Of a stretch of DNA of 64,000 nucleotides, positions 28,901-36,508 are shown one piece after another. Made by a program: the position numbers and the translations under genes. How positions within the stretch are numbered: position 1 is the first letter of the stretch; each line of letters opens with the position of its first letter. The notes below the pieces were generated by a model that saw nothing but the letters and a program-made list of their open reading frames with translations, was not told where the DNA came from and made no database searches. Origin of the DNA: Parabacteroides sp. PFB2-10 (GTDB lineage: Bacteria > Bacteroidota > Bacteroidia > Bacteroidales > Tannerellaceae). The DNA is taken from NCBI RefSeq assembly GCF_029893085.1, contig NZ_JARXWI010000009.1, positions 147,808 to 211,807 of the forward strand. Direction: 5' to 3'.

Positions 28901-30360
28901 CCTACCTGGTAGGTCTTCCCTTCGTATATATATTCATAAGCTACTGCCAAGACCTCGTCGGACTGCAACTGTGTGCGCAGGGAGATATAGCCTAACTGCT
29001 TATTTAATATGTATTCCGATTCTTCCAACTTACGGGCGCTCTCGATCTTCTCATACTCCACTCCCCCTTCCAGGAGCCCGGTCAATGCCTGATTCACGCT
29101 GTTGATATTGCGCAAAGCGTCGATTGTGTTCACCTGGTCGTACAAGGTATTGGTCTTGTTGTAAGGAAGATTGGATGCGCCGGCGGGTTGCACATAGGTA
29201 TCGTTGTAGATATGATCGGCATTATGTTCCGCCAGGTCGGAGAAAGCCACGATATTACGCGCCTGATTGAAATTGCTTCGTTTATTGGTCACCCATACCT
29301 CTACCCGGTTAATACTGATCATGGAAGAGATATGCGGCAACGAAGACATCGCCTGGTCGTATTTATCATAGAAATAATGCGAAAGGAAAAAGTGGCGGTT
29401 CTCATCGTATTGATCGATGGTCAGTTCAAAAGGTTTGGTTTGTACCCCACCTTTGCTACTGACTGTTTTGGATTCCGACTCCTGTTGTGCAAACAGGGTG
29501 TTTACCCTCAGCTTCCCAAACTGAAGGTCTGCCTTTATACCAAACAGGGAAGCGCCACCCCGTATCAGGGAATTGCTGGTGGTCATGCTCACATTCCCCG
29601 CCTCAATATTCTTAATAATCTCATCCTCTTCCCCTTTATAGGCCAGTTTCAGTTTCTTGGAATCAAAATCAAAAGAGGTCTGGGTGTTATAGTTCATATT
29701 GAAATTCACCTTGCTCCCCACCGATGCCTGCACATTCAACTGCACATTCTCATCGAAATTAAAAAAGGTACGACTACGGGAACGCTCGGGCAAGGAGGGG
29801 TTATTGGTGGTATTATTCTTCAGCCCCATCGTAATATCGGCAGAACCCTGCGTACGAACACGCACGCCTCCCGGTCCGAAGATCCGTTCTGCAGGTCCCA
29901 GATCGAACTGCATATCGGTCAGGTTAAACGCCTTCTCTGCCTCTTTCTGGAACTCCTCCTCGTTTTTCTGGCGGTAATAGGAACGTATAGACTCCCGGAG
30001 GCTATGATCCTGATACTCTTCCGGCGTCAGGCTGATAGGCGTCGTAATCTCCATATCGCCTATCTTGGAGCGGATCAGGTAATAGCCTGTGCGGATATCA
30101 TACTCCACGGTTGTTTTCAGGTTCTCGGGATCGCGCAGGTCGATGGGAGATTGCTTCAATACATCTTCATATCCTTCGGGAGCTGTTTTGGCAACCGGAT
30201 ACTTGACCACCGTATCGGGAGGCAATTCGCCGGGCAGATCTGCCGGAGCTATAAACTCTGTATTCCGGGATCCGAAATTCATAGCATATATTCCCATTCC
30301 AAACAGAAATAGGCCAATCAAAAGAATATATTTCAGTATCTTTTTCTTCATCCTTTTCAA
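22912..30360 (-). CDS. sprA: SprA/Sov, type IX secretion outer-membrane translocon
   Basis: This 2482-residue protein, by far the largest here, matches the size and pattern of the T9SS translocon (SprA of Flavobacterium, Sov of Porphyromonas). It has an N-terminal signal/anchor (KKILKYILLIGLFLFGMGIY). Long series of alternating beta-strands with aromatic girdles (e.g. NFNMNYNTQTSFDF, LGLDLNYQFSRDF) fit the giant 36-strand barrel. A central soluble part contains the lipoprotein-typical DxDNLNxDG segment (YNLDIDNLNADG). It forms the pore through which CTD-bearing cargo crosses the outer membrane. The gene is 26 bases downstream of ruvA. The other T9SS core genes are not in the window. Confidence 0.95.
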   Translation of the reverse strand: MKRMKKKILKYILLIGLFLFGMGIYAMNFGSRNTEFIAPADLPGELPPDTVVKYPVAKTAPEGYEDVLKQSPIDLRDPENLKTTVEYDIRTGYYLIRSKIGDMEITTPISLTPEEYQDHSLRESIRSYYRQKNEEEFQKEAEKAFNLTDMQFDLGPAERIFGPGGVRVRTQGSADITMGLKNNTTNNPSLPERSRSRTFFNFDENVQLNVQASVGSKVNFNMNYNTQTSFDFDSKKLKLAYKGEEDEIIKNIEAGNVSMTTSNSLIRGGASLFGIKADLQFGKLRVNTLFAQQESESKTVSSKGGVQTKPFELTIDQYDENRHFFLSHYFYDKYDQAMSSLPHISSMISINRVEVWVTNKRSNFNQARNIVAFSDLAEHNADHIYNDTYVQPAGASNLPYNKTNTLYDQVNTIDALRNINSVNQALTGLLEGGVEYEKIESARKLEESEYILNKQLGYISLRTQLQSDEVLAVAYEYIYEGKTYQVGEFSTDNVGGSGDNANNTASTLFVKLLKGTSLSPGMPFWKLMMKNVYYLGAYSIQKDKFKMDILYQSDTTGTYLNYISDGNIRDEILLRVMNLDRLDSQDNPRPDGFFDFLNGYTVHAETGRIFFPSVEPFGNYLRKKIGSDPIADKYVYEELYDSTLTVARQIAEKNKYLLRGEYRASSGAEIQLGATNVARGSVVVTAGGITLSENVDYTVDYTSGIVTILNESIISSNTPVSVRLEDQAAFSMQRKTMLGLDLNYQFSRDFMLGATIMHMSEMPLTVKTTMGNESVKNTLWGLNTSFKKESQWLTNMFDKLPLLELSKPSQISFNAEFAHLIAGHYKNKYSGGYTYLDDFESTQTGANLLNPYSWQLSSTPYQDGENPLFPEADRVNDITYGMNRALLSWYYIDGIMNRSNSTIIRDKDELSKHDVRAIPVAELFPNREQTYSESSILSVLNVAYYPNERGPYNLDIDNLNADGTLMNPEKRWGGMMRRIEQSDFETANFEFIEFWLMDPFLGENEMKEGGDLYFNLGDVSEDILKDEKKFFENGLPIDGDMSKVEETVWGRVPKYQSTGYAFDNTAGAREKQDVGLNGLSSDDEKSFGAYKEYLDKLPMVLSPETIDRMQSDPFSPFRDPAGDNYMYFRDDHYEGKEAGILERYKRFNGTEGNSKEATGTRNQAAKTLPDVEDLNQDNNLNENEKYYEYRVSLRKEDLVVGTNYIVDMRDTTVNLANNTKDRVKWYLFKIPVKKYNRTVGSIRDFKSIRFMRMYMTGFKQPTVLRFGTFELKRSDWRTYEQTLANPSLPPSVQGSLDVSSINIEENGDRQPVNYVLPPGVTRMLDPGQPQLRQENEQALSLKVTDLAPLDARAIYKTTIFDLRQYKRLQLFAHAENFKEIPELSSELRSGDFTVFIRLGSDYKNNYYEYEVPQTVTPPGRYYENNSDQLTVWPQENMIDIALDVFTDLKLNRNKARREGKEGVDYHLLYSEYDPNNTRNTISIIGNPTLSEVKTIMIGVRNNTNEIKSGEVWINELRLTEFNEEGGWAANANLNVAISDLGTVSASGRIETAGFGSLDQSLMERRMDDYMQYSVAANIQLGKFFPEKAKVNLPLYYAISNETVDPKYNPLDQDIKLQEALDIVETKAEKDSILRFSQDKVTTRSIALNNVKVDIRSKTPMPYDPANFSFGYSFSEQNKRNPETEYETTKDYRGTFAYNYTPYLPPLKPFDKMIKTNNGYTRYLKQLAINYLPSNISFQTSMMRNYYEIQLRDVGNTGMKMDPSFSQNFLWDRAFSIRWNLTNSLNFSFNSGTNARIEEPYVQVNKKLNYDDYQMWKDSVSQSIRDLGTPLKYDQSFQASWTLPLQSIPALDWIGATASYSATYNWDRGATLETDSVEIGNTIRNQRQINGQANLNFQNLYNKSAFLKKVNQRFTPRTASSSSRGRQQQAPKKKPRLEMEVTLNPDSGTIVKHNMMENRVKITARTLEGKSYPIKAKGLNYAEAIIHTKDTVTLKIVIQPAAKDFSGVMTDVAQYSARFLMMLRRMNISYTQVDGMTISGFRPEIGNTFGQQRGGTLAPGLGFAFGDVRRSFIDDAYNRGWLVTENNVNPAIINLSTVLDLRANLEPITGLKIDLNANRTASENTQVQYMYDGMPEIRGGSFTMTTISLRSTFKRGGSASDNYASEAFKDFLDNRDIIRDRVQQQYTGKKYPNSGFLEGTSYAGTDFQSDLEGGVYRNSADVLIPSFIAAYTGKDAKKVNLSPFPSLSSLLPNWSITYDGLVQIPFFKKYFKNFVLSHRYRSTYSIGSYTSSLNWVSAGGDLGFISSTQSDNPIPSSPYEMSSVAISESFNPLLGADATLVSNMTGRLAYNTSSTLSLNVSSYQIVESLNDELVVGIGYKITEFNKVLKRKASQNFSNDLDIRFDYSYRKTQSLIRKIEENLTQATSGNVTQTLMFSLDYGLSRALSLRAFYDLQINKPLISSASFPTSNSNFGISIRFSLTQ

Positions 30361-30386
30361 TTGTCAACCCCGTAAGGGAGCAACTA

Positions 30387-30974
30387 TCACAGCATCCGCA
30401 AAGCCGATTTCACCACCTGCTCCACCGGCAGCGCAGGGGAACTCTTCACGATAGATAAAACTGTTTTCTGGGATGCCGCCTTCGGGAAACCAAGCATAAC
30501 AAGCGCGGCAACTGCCTCCTCCACCACATCGGCATTACCCATCAGGGCGCCCGGAGTGGCTGGTACATCTCCCAAAGGTTTCACCTTGTTCTTGAGGTCG
30601 ACTAAGATACGTTGCGCGGTCTTCAACCCAATGCCTTTAACGGCAGTCAATGCTGCTTCATTCCTGGAGACAATCACCTGCACCAACTCATCGGGCGGCA
30701 GGGAGGAGAGAATCATGCGTGCGGTATTGGGGCCAACGCCCGATACGGAGGTCAATTGCGTAAACAACTCCCGTTCCTGTTTGTCGGCAAAGCCAAATAA
30801 AATATGGGCATCTTCGCGGATCACCTCCAGTACATAGATCTTTCCGGTCTGCCGGCCATTGAATGCACTGTATGTGGTGAGTGAGATATTGAGTTCATAG
30901 CCGATTCCGGCACACTCCATTACCATACGGGCAGGGGTTAATTCTGTGATTTCCCCTTTAATATATTCGATCAT
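30387..30974 (-). CDS. ruvA: Holliday junction branch migration protein RuvA
   Basis: This 195-residue protein has the RuvA three-domain layout: an OB-fold (IEYIKGEITELTPARMVMECAGIGYELNIS), two helix-hairpin-helix motifs (LTSVSGVGPNTARMIL and LTAVKGIGLKTAQRILVDLKNK), and the C-terminal RuvB-binding domain (about 150-195, AVAALVMLGFPKAAS). It binds four-way junctions as a tetramer and directs RuvB. It lies just upstream of sprA (26 bases) and 92 bases downstream of trkH, so it may be co-transcribed with either. Confidence 0.95.
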   Translation of the reverse strand: MIEYIKGEITELTPARMVMECAGIGYELNISLTTYSAFNGRQTGKIYVLEVIREDAHILFGFADKQERELFTQLTSVSGVGPNTARMILSSLPPDELVQVIVSRNEAALTAVKGIGLKTAQRILVDLKNKVKPLGDVPATPGALMGNADVVEEAVAALVMLGFPKAASQKTVLSIVKSSPALPVEQVVKSALRML

Positions 30975-31066
30975 TTTCGCGCGCTCTTATGTTAGTCGTA
31001 CCTATTATAACGCAAATTTTGACAAAAGCGTATATCCGGAAGGAAGAAAATCTTGACGGAGAGCGA

Positions 31067-32521
31067 TTACTGCTTCCAGAAACCCGGCACCAGAATAGTC
31101 AAAACAGTAAATATTTCCAGACGCCCGGTCATCATCAAAAAGGAAAGAAACCATTTGGAAACCACAGGTACCTCCGCATAGTTGCCGATAGGACCTAACG
31201 AACCCAGCCCTGGTCCCACGTTGCTGATCGCCGAAATAGCAGCACTCACCGACTCTTCAAAGGTCATTCCATCTAATGCCAATACCAGGCAGCTGACCAA
31301 TACCAATGTGATATAGGCAAAAACAAACGCCAATACCCGCTGCACGATCTCGGTCGATACCACATGGCCGTTCATCCGCACCGGAATGATGGCATGCGGA
31401 TGGGTTTGTTTCTTAAATTCATTGGAAAGGTTTTTCGTAAGAATCACAAAACGCCCCATTTTCAATCCGCCACTGGTAGAGCCTGCACAACCGCAGATAA
31501 TCATCAATAACAAGACAATTACCCAATAGAATCCGCCCCAGGTGATATAATCTTCGACCGCAAATCCGCAGGTGCTGATGATCGACACCACCTCGAAAGC
31601 CGATTTGCGGAAGGCCACCTCTATATCCGATTCAAACCCGTTATACAACAGCCAGGTCACCGTCAGGGCAATCGCCCCTAAGACAAAAAAGGCAAACCAC
31701 CTGAACTCTTCATCCTTGAAAAGCTTCGAGGGTTGACGGTTCATACAGAAATAGATCAGGGTGATATTGGTTGCTCCGATAAACATAAAGAGCATAATGA
31801 CGTAATGGATGTAGGGAGAATCCCAATAGGCAACAGAGCTGTTCTTCGTGGAATAGCCACCGGTCGAGATAGTTGTCAGTCCATGATTCAAGGCATCGTA
31901 GAAGTCCATCGGCCCTACCCAGAGCAAGACAACCACCAATACCGTCAGAAACAGGTAGACGCCCGACAGTCGTTTGGCCACCTGGGCGATGCGCGGACGA
32001 AACCGCTCGTGTGTGATTCCCGGCGTCTCCGCATCGAAAAGCTGGGAGGCTCCTCCCCCGAATATCGGAAGCAGTGCTACCGTAAACACGATCATGCCGA
32101 TCCCCCCTTGCCATTGTGTCAGACTTCGCCAAAACAGGATCCCTTTCGGCAACGCCTCTATATCGGTCAGGATGGAGGCTCCTGTTGTCGTAAACCCTGA
32201 CATGGTTTCGTAGAAGGCATCCGTTACATTATCGATATATCCCCCCAATAGGAAAGGCATCATGCCAAAGAAGGAGAGAAACAGCCAGGTAAACGTCACG
32301 GTCAGCATCCCTTCCCGACGTCCGGCATTAAACTCGTCGGCATTCTTTCCGATCAGGAAAAACAATACCCCCGCCCCAAAAAGGATCGCACTGGAATAGA
32401 GTAAAGGGAATAGGTCATCCCCCCCATAGAGAAAAGCTACCAAGGTCGCCAGAAGCATAAAGACTGTTTCGAAAAGAAACATCAGCCCGAGCATTTTTAT
32501 GATGAAACGAACGTTTATCAA
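31067..32521 (-). CDS. trkH: TrkH-type potassium uptake channel subunit
   Basis: This 484-residue integral membrane protein has four M1-P-M2 repeats. The selectivity-filter glycines are visible in SGFTTTGASIL, TTISTGGYSTKN, SIISTCGFAVEDY and AISNVGPGLGS. It is the pore subunit of the Trk system for K+ uptake and is paired with the regulatory TrkA encoded immediately upstream. The 84-base gap between them holds an AT-rich palindromic repeat. Confidence 0.95.
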   Translation of the reverse strand: MINVRFIIKMLGLMFLFETVFMLLATLVAFLYGGDDLFPLLYSSAILFGAGVLFFLIGKNADEFNAGRREGMLTVTFTWLFLSFFGMMPFLLGGYIDNVTDAFYETMSGFTTTGASILTDIEALPKGILFWRSLTQWQGGIGMIVFTVALLPIFGGGASQLFDAETPGITHERFRPRIAQVAKRLSGVYLFLTVLVVVLLWVGPMDFYDALNHGLTTISTGGYSTKNSSVAYWDSPYIHYVIMLFMFIGATNITLIYFCMNRQPSKLFKDEEFRWFAFFVLGAIALTVTWLLYNGFESDIEVAFRKSAFEVVSIISTCGFAVEDYITWGGFYWVIVLLLMIICGCAGSTSGGLKMGRFVILTKNLSNEFKKQTHPHAIIPVRMNGHVVSTEIVQRVLAFVFAYITLVLVSCLVLALDGMTFEESVSAAISAISNVGPGLGSLGPIGNYAEVPVVSKWFLSFLMMTGRLEIFTVLTILVPGFWKQ

Positions 32522-32605
32522 TTGATAATTGCTAATTTAAAATTGATAGTCAATAATTTATGATCGTTAATGGATAATTATCCATTATCCATTAACAATT
32601 ATCCA
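32522..32605. repeat. AT-rich palindromic repeat in the trkA-trkH gap
   Basis: The interval repeats ATGGATAATTATCCATTA-type blocks, which are self-complementary, along with AATTGATA and TTGATAGT copies. It is non-coding and similar in character to the trkA-dxs gap. Confidence 0.6.
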
Positions 32606-33943
32606 TTAATTAAAATAGTCTTCCAGTTTGCGCATTGCCGTATCTAAGCAGAACACCACCACATGGTCGTAGGCCTGTATCTGGGTATTCCCGTTGATCA
32701 GCATCGGTTCGCCATTGCGGATAAGCCCACCCAATGTCATATCGGATGGCAACTTCAGGTCGCGCACCATTTTCTTCGTAATCTTCGAATCCGGACGGGC
32801 TACCAATTCCGCTACGTCGGCGTTGGCAAAAGTCAGGCATTTCACATTGGTTACATCGGCATCCAACAGGAATTGGTAGATGTAGCTCGCCGCTATCTGC
32901 TTCTTATTGATCACCGCACCGATATCCATACTCTCCGCCATCGACACATATTCCATATTCTCCACACCGGCAATTGTTTTAAACACACTATACCGTTTCG
33001 CTGCCAGGCACGCCAGAATGTTGGTACTCGCGTTCTCCGTCAGGGCAATAAACGCCTGGGAGTCTTTGATCCCCTCCTGTTTCAACAGGTCCGGATCGCG
33101 TCCGTCGCCATTGATCACCAACACATTACCCGGCACCACCTCCGCAATGCGATGGCTCTTCTCTTTATCTAATTCGATCAGCCGGATGCGAATATGATTC
33201 GGCAGGTACTGGCAAGCACGAATGGCGATACGGCTTCCGCCCATGATGATAATCTTTTTCACTTCAGGATCCTCTTTCCCGGCCTGTTTGCGTACCTCTT
33301 CCACACCGGCTTTGGTGGTCGTGAAGAAGAGCAGGTCGCCCGAACGGATCACATCGCTTCCGCGTGGAATGATCGTTTCATGTTGCCGCTTGATAGCTAC
33401 GACGTGATAGAGCTTGTTCTCGCTCGGCAGTTCATTTATCTGTTTGTCTACCAACCATGAGTTGTCGCGCACCTTTACCCCGATCAGTATCAGAGCCCCT
33501 CCGAAAAGTTCCCAATACTGGCGCGTCCAGGGACGGCGTATGTCGGAGACAATCTCCTTCGCAGCAAGCATTTCCGGATAGATCAACGTATTGACTCCCA
33601 GGTTCTCAAAGAATTCTTTATTCTTAGGCAACAGATATTCGTAGTTGTTGATGCGGGCAACCGTCCGTTTGGCACCCAGGTTGTGCGCCAGCATACAGGC
33701 CATCACATTGGTCGTCTCTTCGGGCGTGACGCTCACAAAGAGATCCGCCCCGCCTATCCCGGCCTCTTCCAGGTTGCGCAGCGAGGTCGGATTGCCCACT
33801 ACGGGCAATATATCCATATTGGAATTGGGGAAAACCAGGCGATCTTCGTCTTCGTCCATCAGAATGATATCCATCTTCTCCTGGGATAACATCTTGGCTA
33901 AATGGGTTCCTACCGCCCCGGCTCCGGCAATAATTATCTTCAT
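32606..33943 (-). CDS. trkA: TrkA, NAD-binding regulator of potassium uptake
   Basis: This 445-residue protein has two tandem RCK modules. Each has a Rossmann NAD-binding domain (MKIIIAGAGAVGTHLAKML at the start and KKIIIMGGSRIAIRACQYL near residue 230) and a TrkA-C regulatory domain. The second Rossmann motif (GGSRIA) departs from GxGxxG. It binds nucleotides and gates TrkH on the cytoplasmic face. It is encoded between dxs and trkH. Confidence 0.95.
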   Translation of the reverse strand: MKIIIAGAGAVGTHLAKMLSQEKMDIILMDEDEDRLVFPNSNMDILPVVGNPTSLRNLEEAGIGGADLFVSVTPEETTNVMACMLAHNLGAKRTVARINNYEYLLPKNKEFFENLGVNTLIYPEMLAAKEIVSDIRRPWTRQYWELFGGALILIGVKVRDNSWLVDKQINELPSENKLYHVVAIKRQHETIIPRGSDVIRSGDLLFFTTTKAGVEEVRKQAGKEDPEVKKIIIMGGSRIAIRACQYLPNHIRIRLIELDKEKSHRIAEVVPGNVLVINGDGRDPDLLKQEGIKDSQAFIALTENASTNILACLAAKRYSVFKTIAGVENMEYVSMAESMDIGAVINKKQIAASYIYQFLLDADVTNVKCLTFANADVAELVARPDSKITKKMVRDLKLPSDMTLGGLIRNGEPMLINGNTQIQAYDHVVVFCLDTAMRKLEDYFN

Positions 33944-34022
33944 TTTCTAAAAATTATGAATTATGAATTATGAATTATGAGATTTGCGCTCATTCATAAT
34001 TCATAATTCATCATTCATAATT
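33944..34022. repeat. TTATGAA tandem/inverted repeat in the trkA-dxs gap
   Basis: Four TTATGAA-type units (33952-33980) face inverted CATTCATAATT units (33990-34022) across a short GC-containing loop. The right arm runs into the dxs reading frame and supplies its last six or seven codons (QIMNDEL). Confidence 0.65.
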
Positions 34023-35902
34023 TGTTTTTTAATGCTTTCCGCATCCATCCCGCACAGCTTATACAATTCCGGGATAGATCCTTGTTCCACAAACGAATCG
34101 CCTACGCCTATCCGTTCCACTTTTGCCGGATAGCCATGGCTGTTCATAAACTCCATCACCACAGAGCCAAGGCCTCCCTGTATCACGCCGTTCTCGACCG
34201 TGATGATGCGTTTGTATGTCCGTCCCACCTCGTGCAGGATCTCCTCGTCGATTGGCTTCAGGTAGATCATGTCGTAATGGGCTACCGATGCGCCTTCCTT
34301 TTCGGCTTCGTCGATCGCTTTTATCACCTCGTTGCCTATCGGTCCGATCGATAAGACTGCCAGATCACGTCCTTCTCTCAACAGCCGTCCTTTGCCGACA
34401 GGCAAAATCTCCATGGGGTTGCGCCAGTCTTTCTTTTCGCCTTTGCCCCGCGGGTAGCGGATTACAAACGGCGAGTCCACCGCCGCATACGCTGTGTACA
34501 TCAGGTTGCGCAGATCGATCTCATGAAGCGGAGAGGCAATGATCAGGTTAGGGATCGGACGCATATAGGCCAGGTCGAACACCCCATGATGCGTCGGCCC
34601 GTCTTCGCCGACCAATCCGGCACGATCTAAGCAGAACACCACATGCAGGTTCTGCAAAGCCACGTCGTGGATCACCATATCATACGCCCGCTGCATAAAG
34701 GAGGAATAGATATTACAGAAAGGTATCATGCCCTCTTTGGCCAGTCCGGCCGAGAAGGTGACAGCATGCCCCTCGGCAATCCCCACATCAAACGCGCGAT
34801 CGGGAAAGGCTTTCATCATCATGCACATGGAGCTTCCGGTCGGCATGGCGGGCGTGATCCCGACAATACGCTCGTCTTTTTCCGCCAGTTCCACCAACGT
34901 ATGCCCGAATACATCCTGATAGAGTTGCGGTTCGTCTAAGTTTTTCGGCAATAGGCGCTTCCCGGTCTCCTTATTGAATTTGCCCGGCGCGTGCCATTCG
35001 GTGGCCGACAGTTCGGCCGGTTTGAATCCTTTTCCTTTTGTAGTCTTTATATGCAACAGGGTTGGTCCCTGCAGGTCTTTGATATCGTTCAGTATTTTGA
35101 TCAGATACTTCACATTATGTCCGTCCACCGGGCCGAAATAGCGGATGCTGAATCCCTCAAACAGGTTATGCTGTTTGGTCAATAAGGCCTTCAGGCTGTT
35201 GTTGAAGCGGAGGATGCTGCCTTTGCGGTCGTCGGAGATCAGCTTCAGCCGTTTCATGGTCATAAAGGTGTCGTAGCGCAATTTGTTGTACGCCTTGCTG
35301 CTTGTGATATCTACCAAATATTGGCTCATGCCACCCACGCTCTGGTCGATCGCCATATCGTTGTCGTTGAGAATAATCAACAGGTTGTTCGGGTTGCTGG
35401 AGGCATTGTTCAACCCCTCGAAAGCCAACCCGCCGGTCATGGAGCCATCGCCAATCACCGCCACCACCTTGCGCGCATCATTCTTCTGCAATTTGGCAGC
35501 AACCGACATACCCAGTGCCGCCGAGATAGAGGTAGAGGCATGGCCGGCAACAAACGCATCGTAAGCGCTCTCGTTCGGACTGGGAAATCCACTGATCCCC
35601 TTCAGGGTGCGCAACGTACGAAACGCCTCTCTCCTACCCGTCAGTATCTTATGCCCGTAGGCCTGGTGTCCCACGTCCCACACAATGCGGTCTTCGGGAG
35701 TATTAAACACATAATGGAGCGCCACCGTCAGTTCCACTGTTCCCAGGCTGGCACCCAGGTGTCCGGGATGCTCCGATAACACATCTATAATATAATTGCG
35801 CAACTCGTCGCATACCTGCGGAAGTTCATCCAGCCTCAGGCGCCGAAGATCCTTCGGGTCATCGATCGCCTCCAGTAAACGCTCGTTTTTGCCATCTGTC
35901 AT
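34001..35902 (-). CDS. dxs: 1-deoxy-D-xylulose-5-phosphate synthase
   Basis: The protein is 633 residues from the ATG at 35902. A GTG 102 bases upstream is in frame, but the promoter -7 box lies between the two, so the ATG is used. It condenses pyruvate and glyceraldehyde-3-phosphate in the first step of the MEP isoprenoid pathway. Thiamine diphosphate-binding features are seen in [36 protein letters not shown] (GDG...NN motif) and the transketolase-type pyrimidine domain ([18 protein letters not shown]). A C-terminal domain is present. The final six residues come from an intergenic repeat and are probably not important. It may head an operon with trkA and trkH. Confidence 0.95.
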   Translation of the reverse strand: MTDGKNERLLEAIDDPKDLRRLRLDELPQVCDELRNYIIDVLSEHPGHLGASLGTVELTVALHYVFNTPEDRIVWDVGHQAYGHKILTGRREAFRTLRTLKGISGFPSPNESAYDAFVAGHASTSISAALGMSVAAKLQKNDARKVVAVIGDGSMTGGLAFEGLNNASSNPNNLLIILNDNDMAIDQSVGGMSQYLVDITSSKAYNKLRYDTFMTMKRLKLISDDRKGSILRFNNSLKALLTKQHNLFEGFSIRYFGPVDGHNVKYLIKILNDIKDLQGPTLLHIKTTKGKGFKPAELSATEWHAPGKFNKETGKRLLPKNLDEPQLYQDVFGHTLVELAEKDERIVGITPAMPTGSSMCMMMKAFPDRAFDVGIAEGHAVTFSAGLAKEGMIPFCNIYSSFMQRAYDMVIHDVALQNLHVVFCLDRAGLVGEDGPTHHGVFDLAYMRPIPNLIIASPLHEIDLRNLMYTAYAAVDSPFVIRYPRGKGEKKDWRNPMEILPVGKGRLLREGRDLAVLSIGPIGNEVIKAIDEAEKEGASVAHYDMIYLKPIDEEILHEVGRTYKRIITVENGVIQGGLGSVVMEFMNSHGYPAKVERIGVGDSFVEQGSIPELYKLCGMDAESIKKQIMNDEL

Positions 35903-35920
35903 ATTCACACAAATTTGCTG

Positions 35921-35928
35921 CAAAAGTA
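35921..35928 (-). promoter_or_regulatory. -7 box of dxs
   Basis: TACTTTTG on the minus strand, 18 bases upstream of the ATG. It implies a very short leader of about a dozen bases. Confidence 0.5.
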
Positions 35929-36064
35929 CGGAATAAACCCCATATATAAGAATAAAACGAATGGATTTGAAGGATATTGCCTGACACACACCTCCATCCG
36001 CCACGGCTTGGTTGGCGCAACCAGAACAGGTGCAGGTATTTTCACATATTGTAAATTTTGAGGA

Positions 36065-36147
36065 TACAGCCCCTCCAAACCTCCCCCAAGGGGAGGCTTA
36101 AGGTTAATATGGTAAAATTGGAATATACTGAAGTCCGGAAGGACTTC
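36065..36147. repeat. Fragments of two palindromic intergenic repeats
   Basis: 36065-36102 matches the first half of the GC-rich palindrome in the frdA-frdB gap (CCTCCCCCAAGGGGAGG). 36130-36147 is the short palindrome GAAGTCCGGAAGGACTTC that also caps the nested element at 38407. The flanking stretch up to 36215 holds TTCAATTTCTTCCC, which recurs near 6540. No gene lies in 35930-36410. Confidence 0.6.
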
Positions 36148-36266
36148 TTGACCACCACCTTCTCTTGATTTCCATCTTCAATTTCTTCCCTCTTTGAAAA
36201 ATTCAGTAACTATTCCCCTCTCTTGTGGACAGGGGGAGAGGTCTCTTTTTTAAAACTGTCAAAATC

Positions 36267-36400
36267 TCGATTGTAAGCAAAAAGCCCGTTTTACTTACAA
36301 ATCCATACGTTAAAAAGTGTTTCTCCCGGGAGTTTGCCTCCGAAGTCCCGCTTTTTTGCGCGCAAAGTCCCTCGAAAATTACAAATCGTAAGTTGAGGGT
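36267..36400. repeat. Dispersed intergenic repeat, copy 2
   Basis: Near-identical to 6011-6143 in the same orientation, including the CTCCCGGGAG palindrome and the TTGCGCGCAAA block. It lies between dxs and the frameshifted fimbrillin gene. Confidence 0.75.
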
Positions 36401-36410
36401 ATTTGTCAAA

Positions 36411-36445
36411 AACAAAAGGGCTGCCTTTCCGGCAGCCCCTTATTA
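36411..36445 (-). terminator. Terminator of the frameshifted fimbrillin unit
   Basis: GGGCTGCC (36418-36425) pairs with GGCAGCCC (36431-36438). On the minus strand it is followed by TTTTGTTTTTG. It is 65-70 bases after the stop at 36509. Confidence 0.8.
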
Positions 36446-36508
36446 AGATTTCGAAATAACTTGTTTCTATTATTTATAATCCCTAATACAATAGTATACT
36501 TTATATTA

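Noticed and set aside
29188..30312. 374-codon plus-strand ORF opposite sprA
   Set aside because: Antisense to the SprA N-terminal region; no promoter, no family resemblance.
35903..36004. 34-codon upstream extension of dxs from a GTG
   Set aside because: The promoter -7 box falls inside it and the extension has no Dxs similarity.
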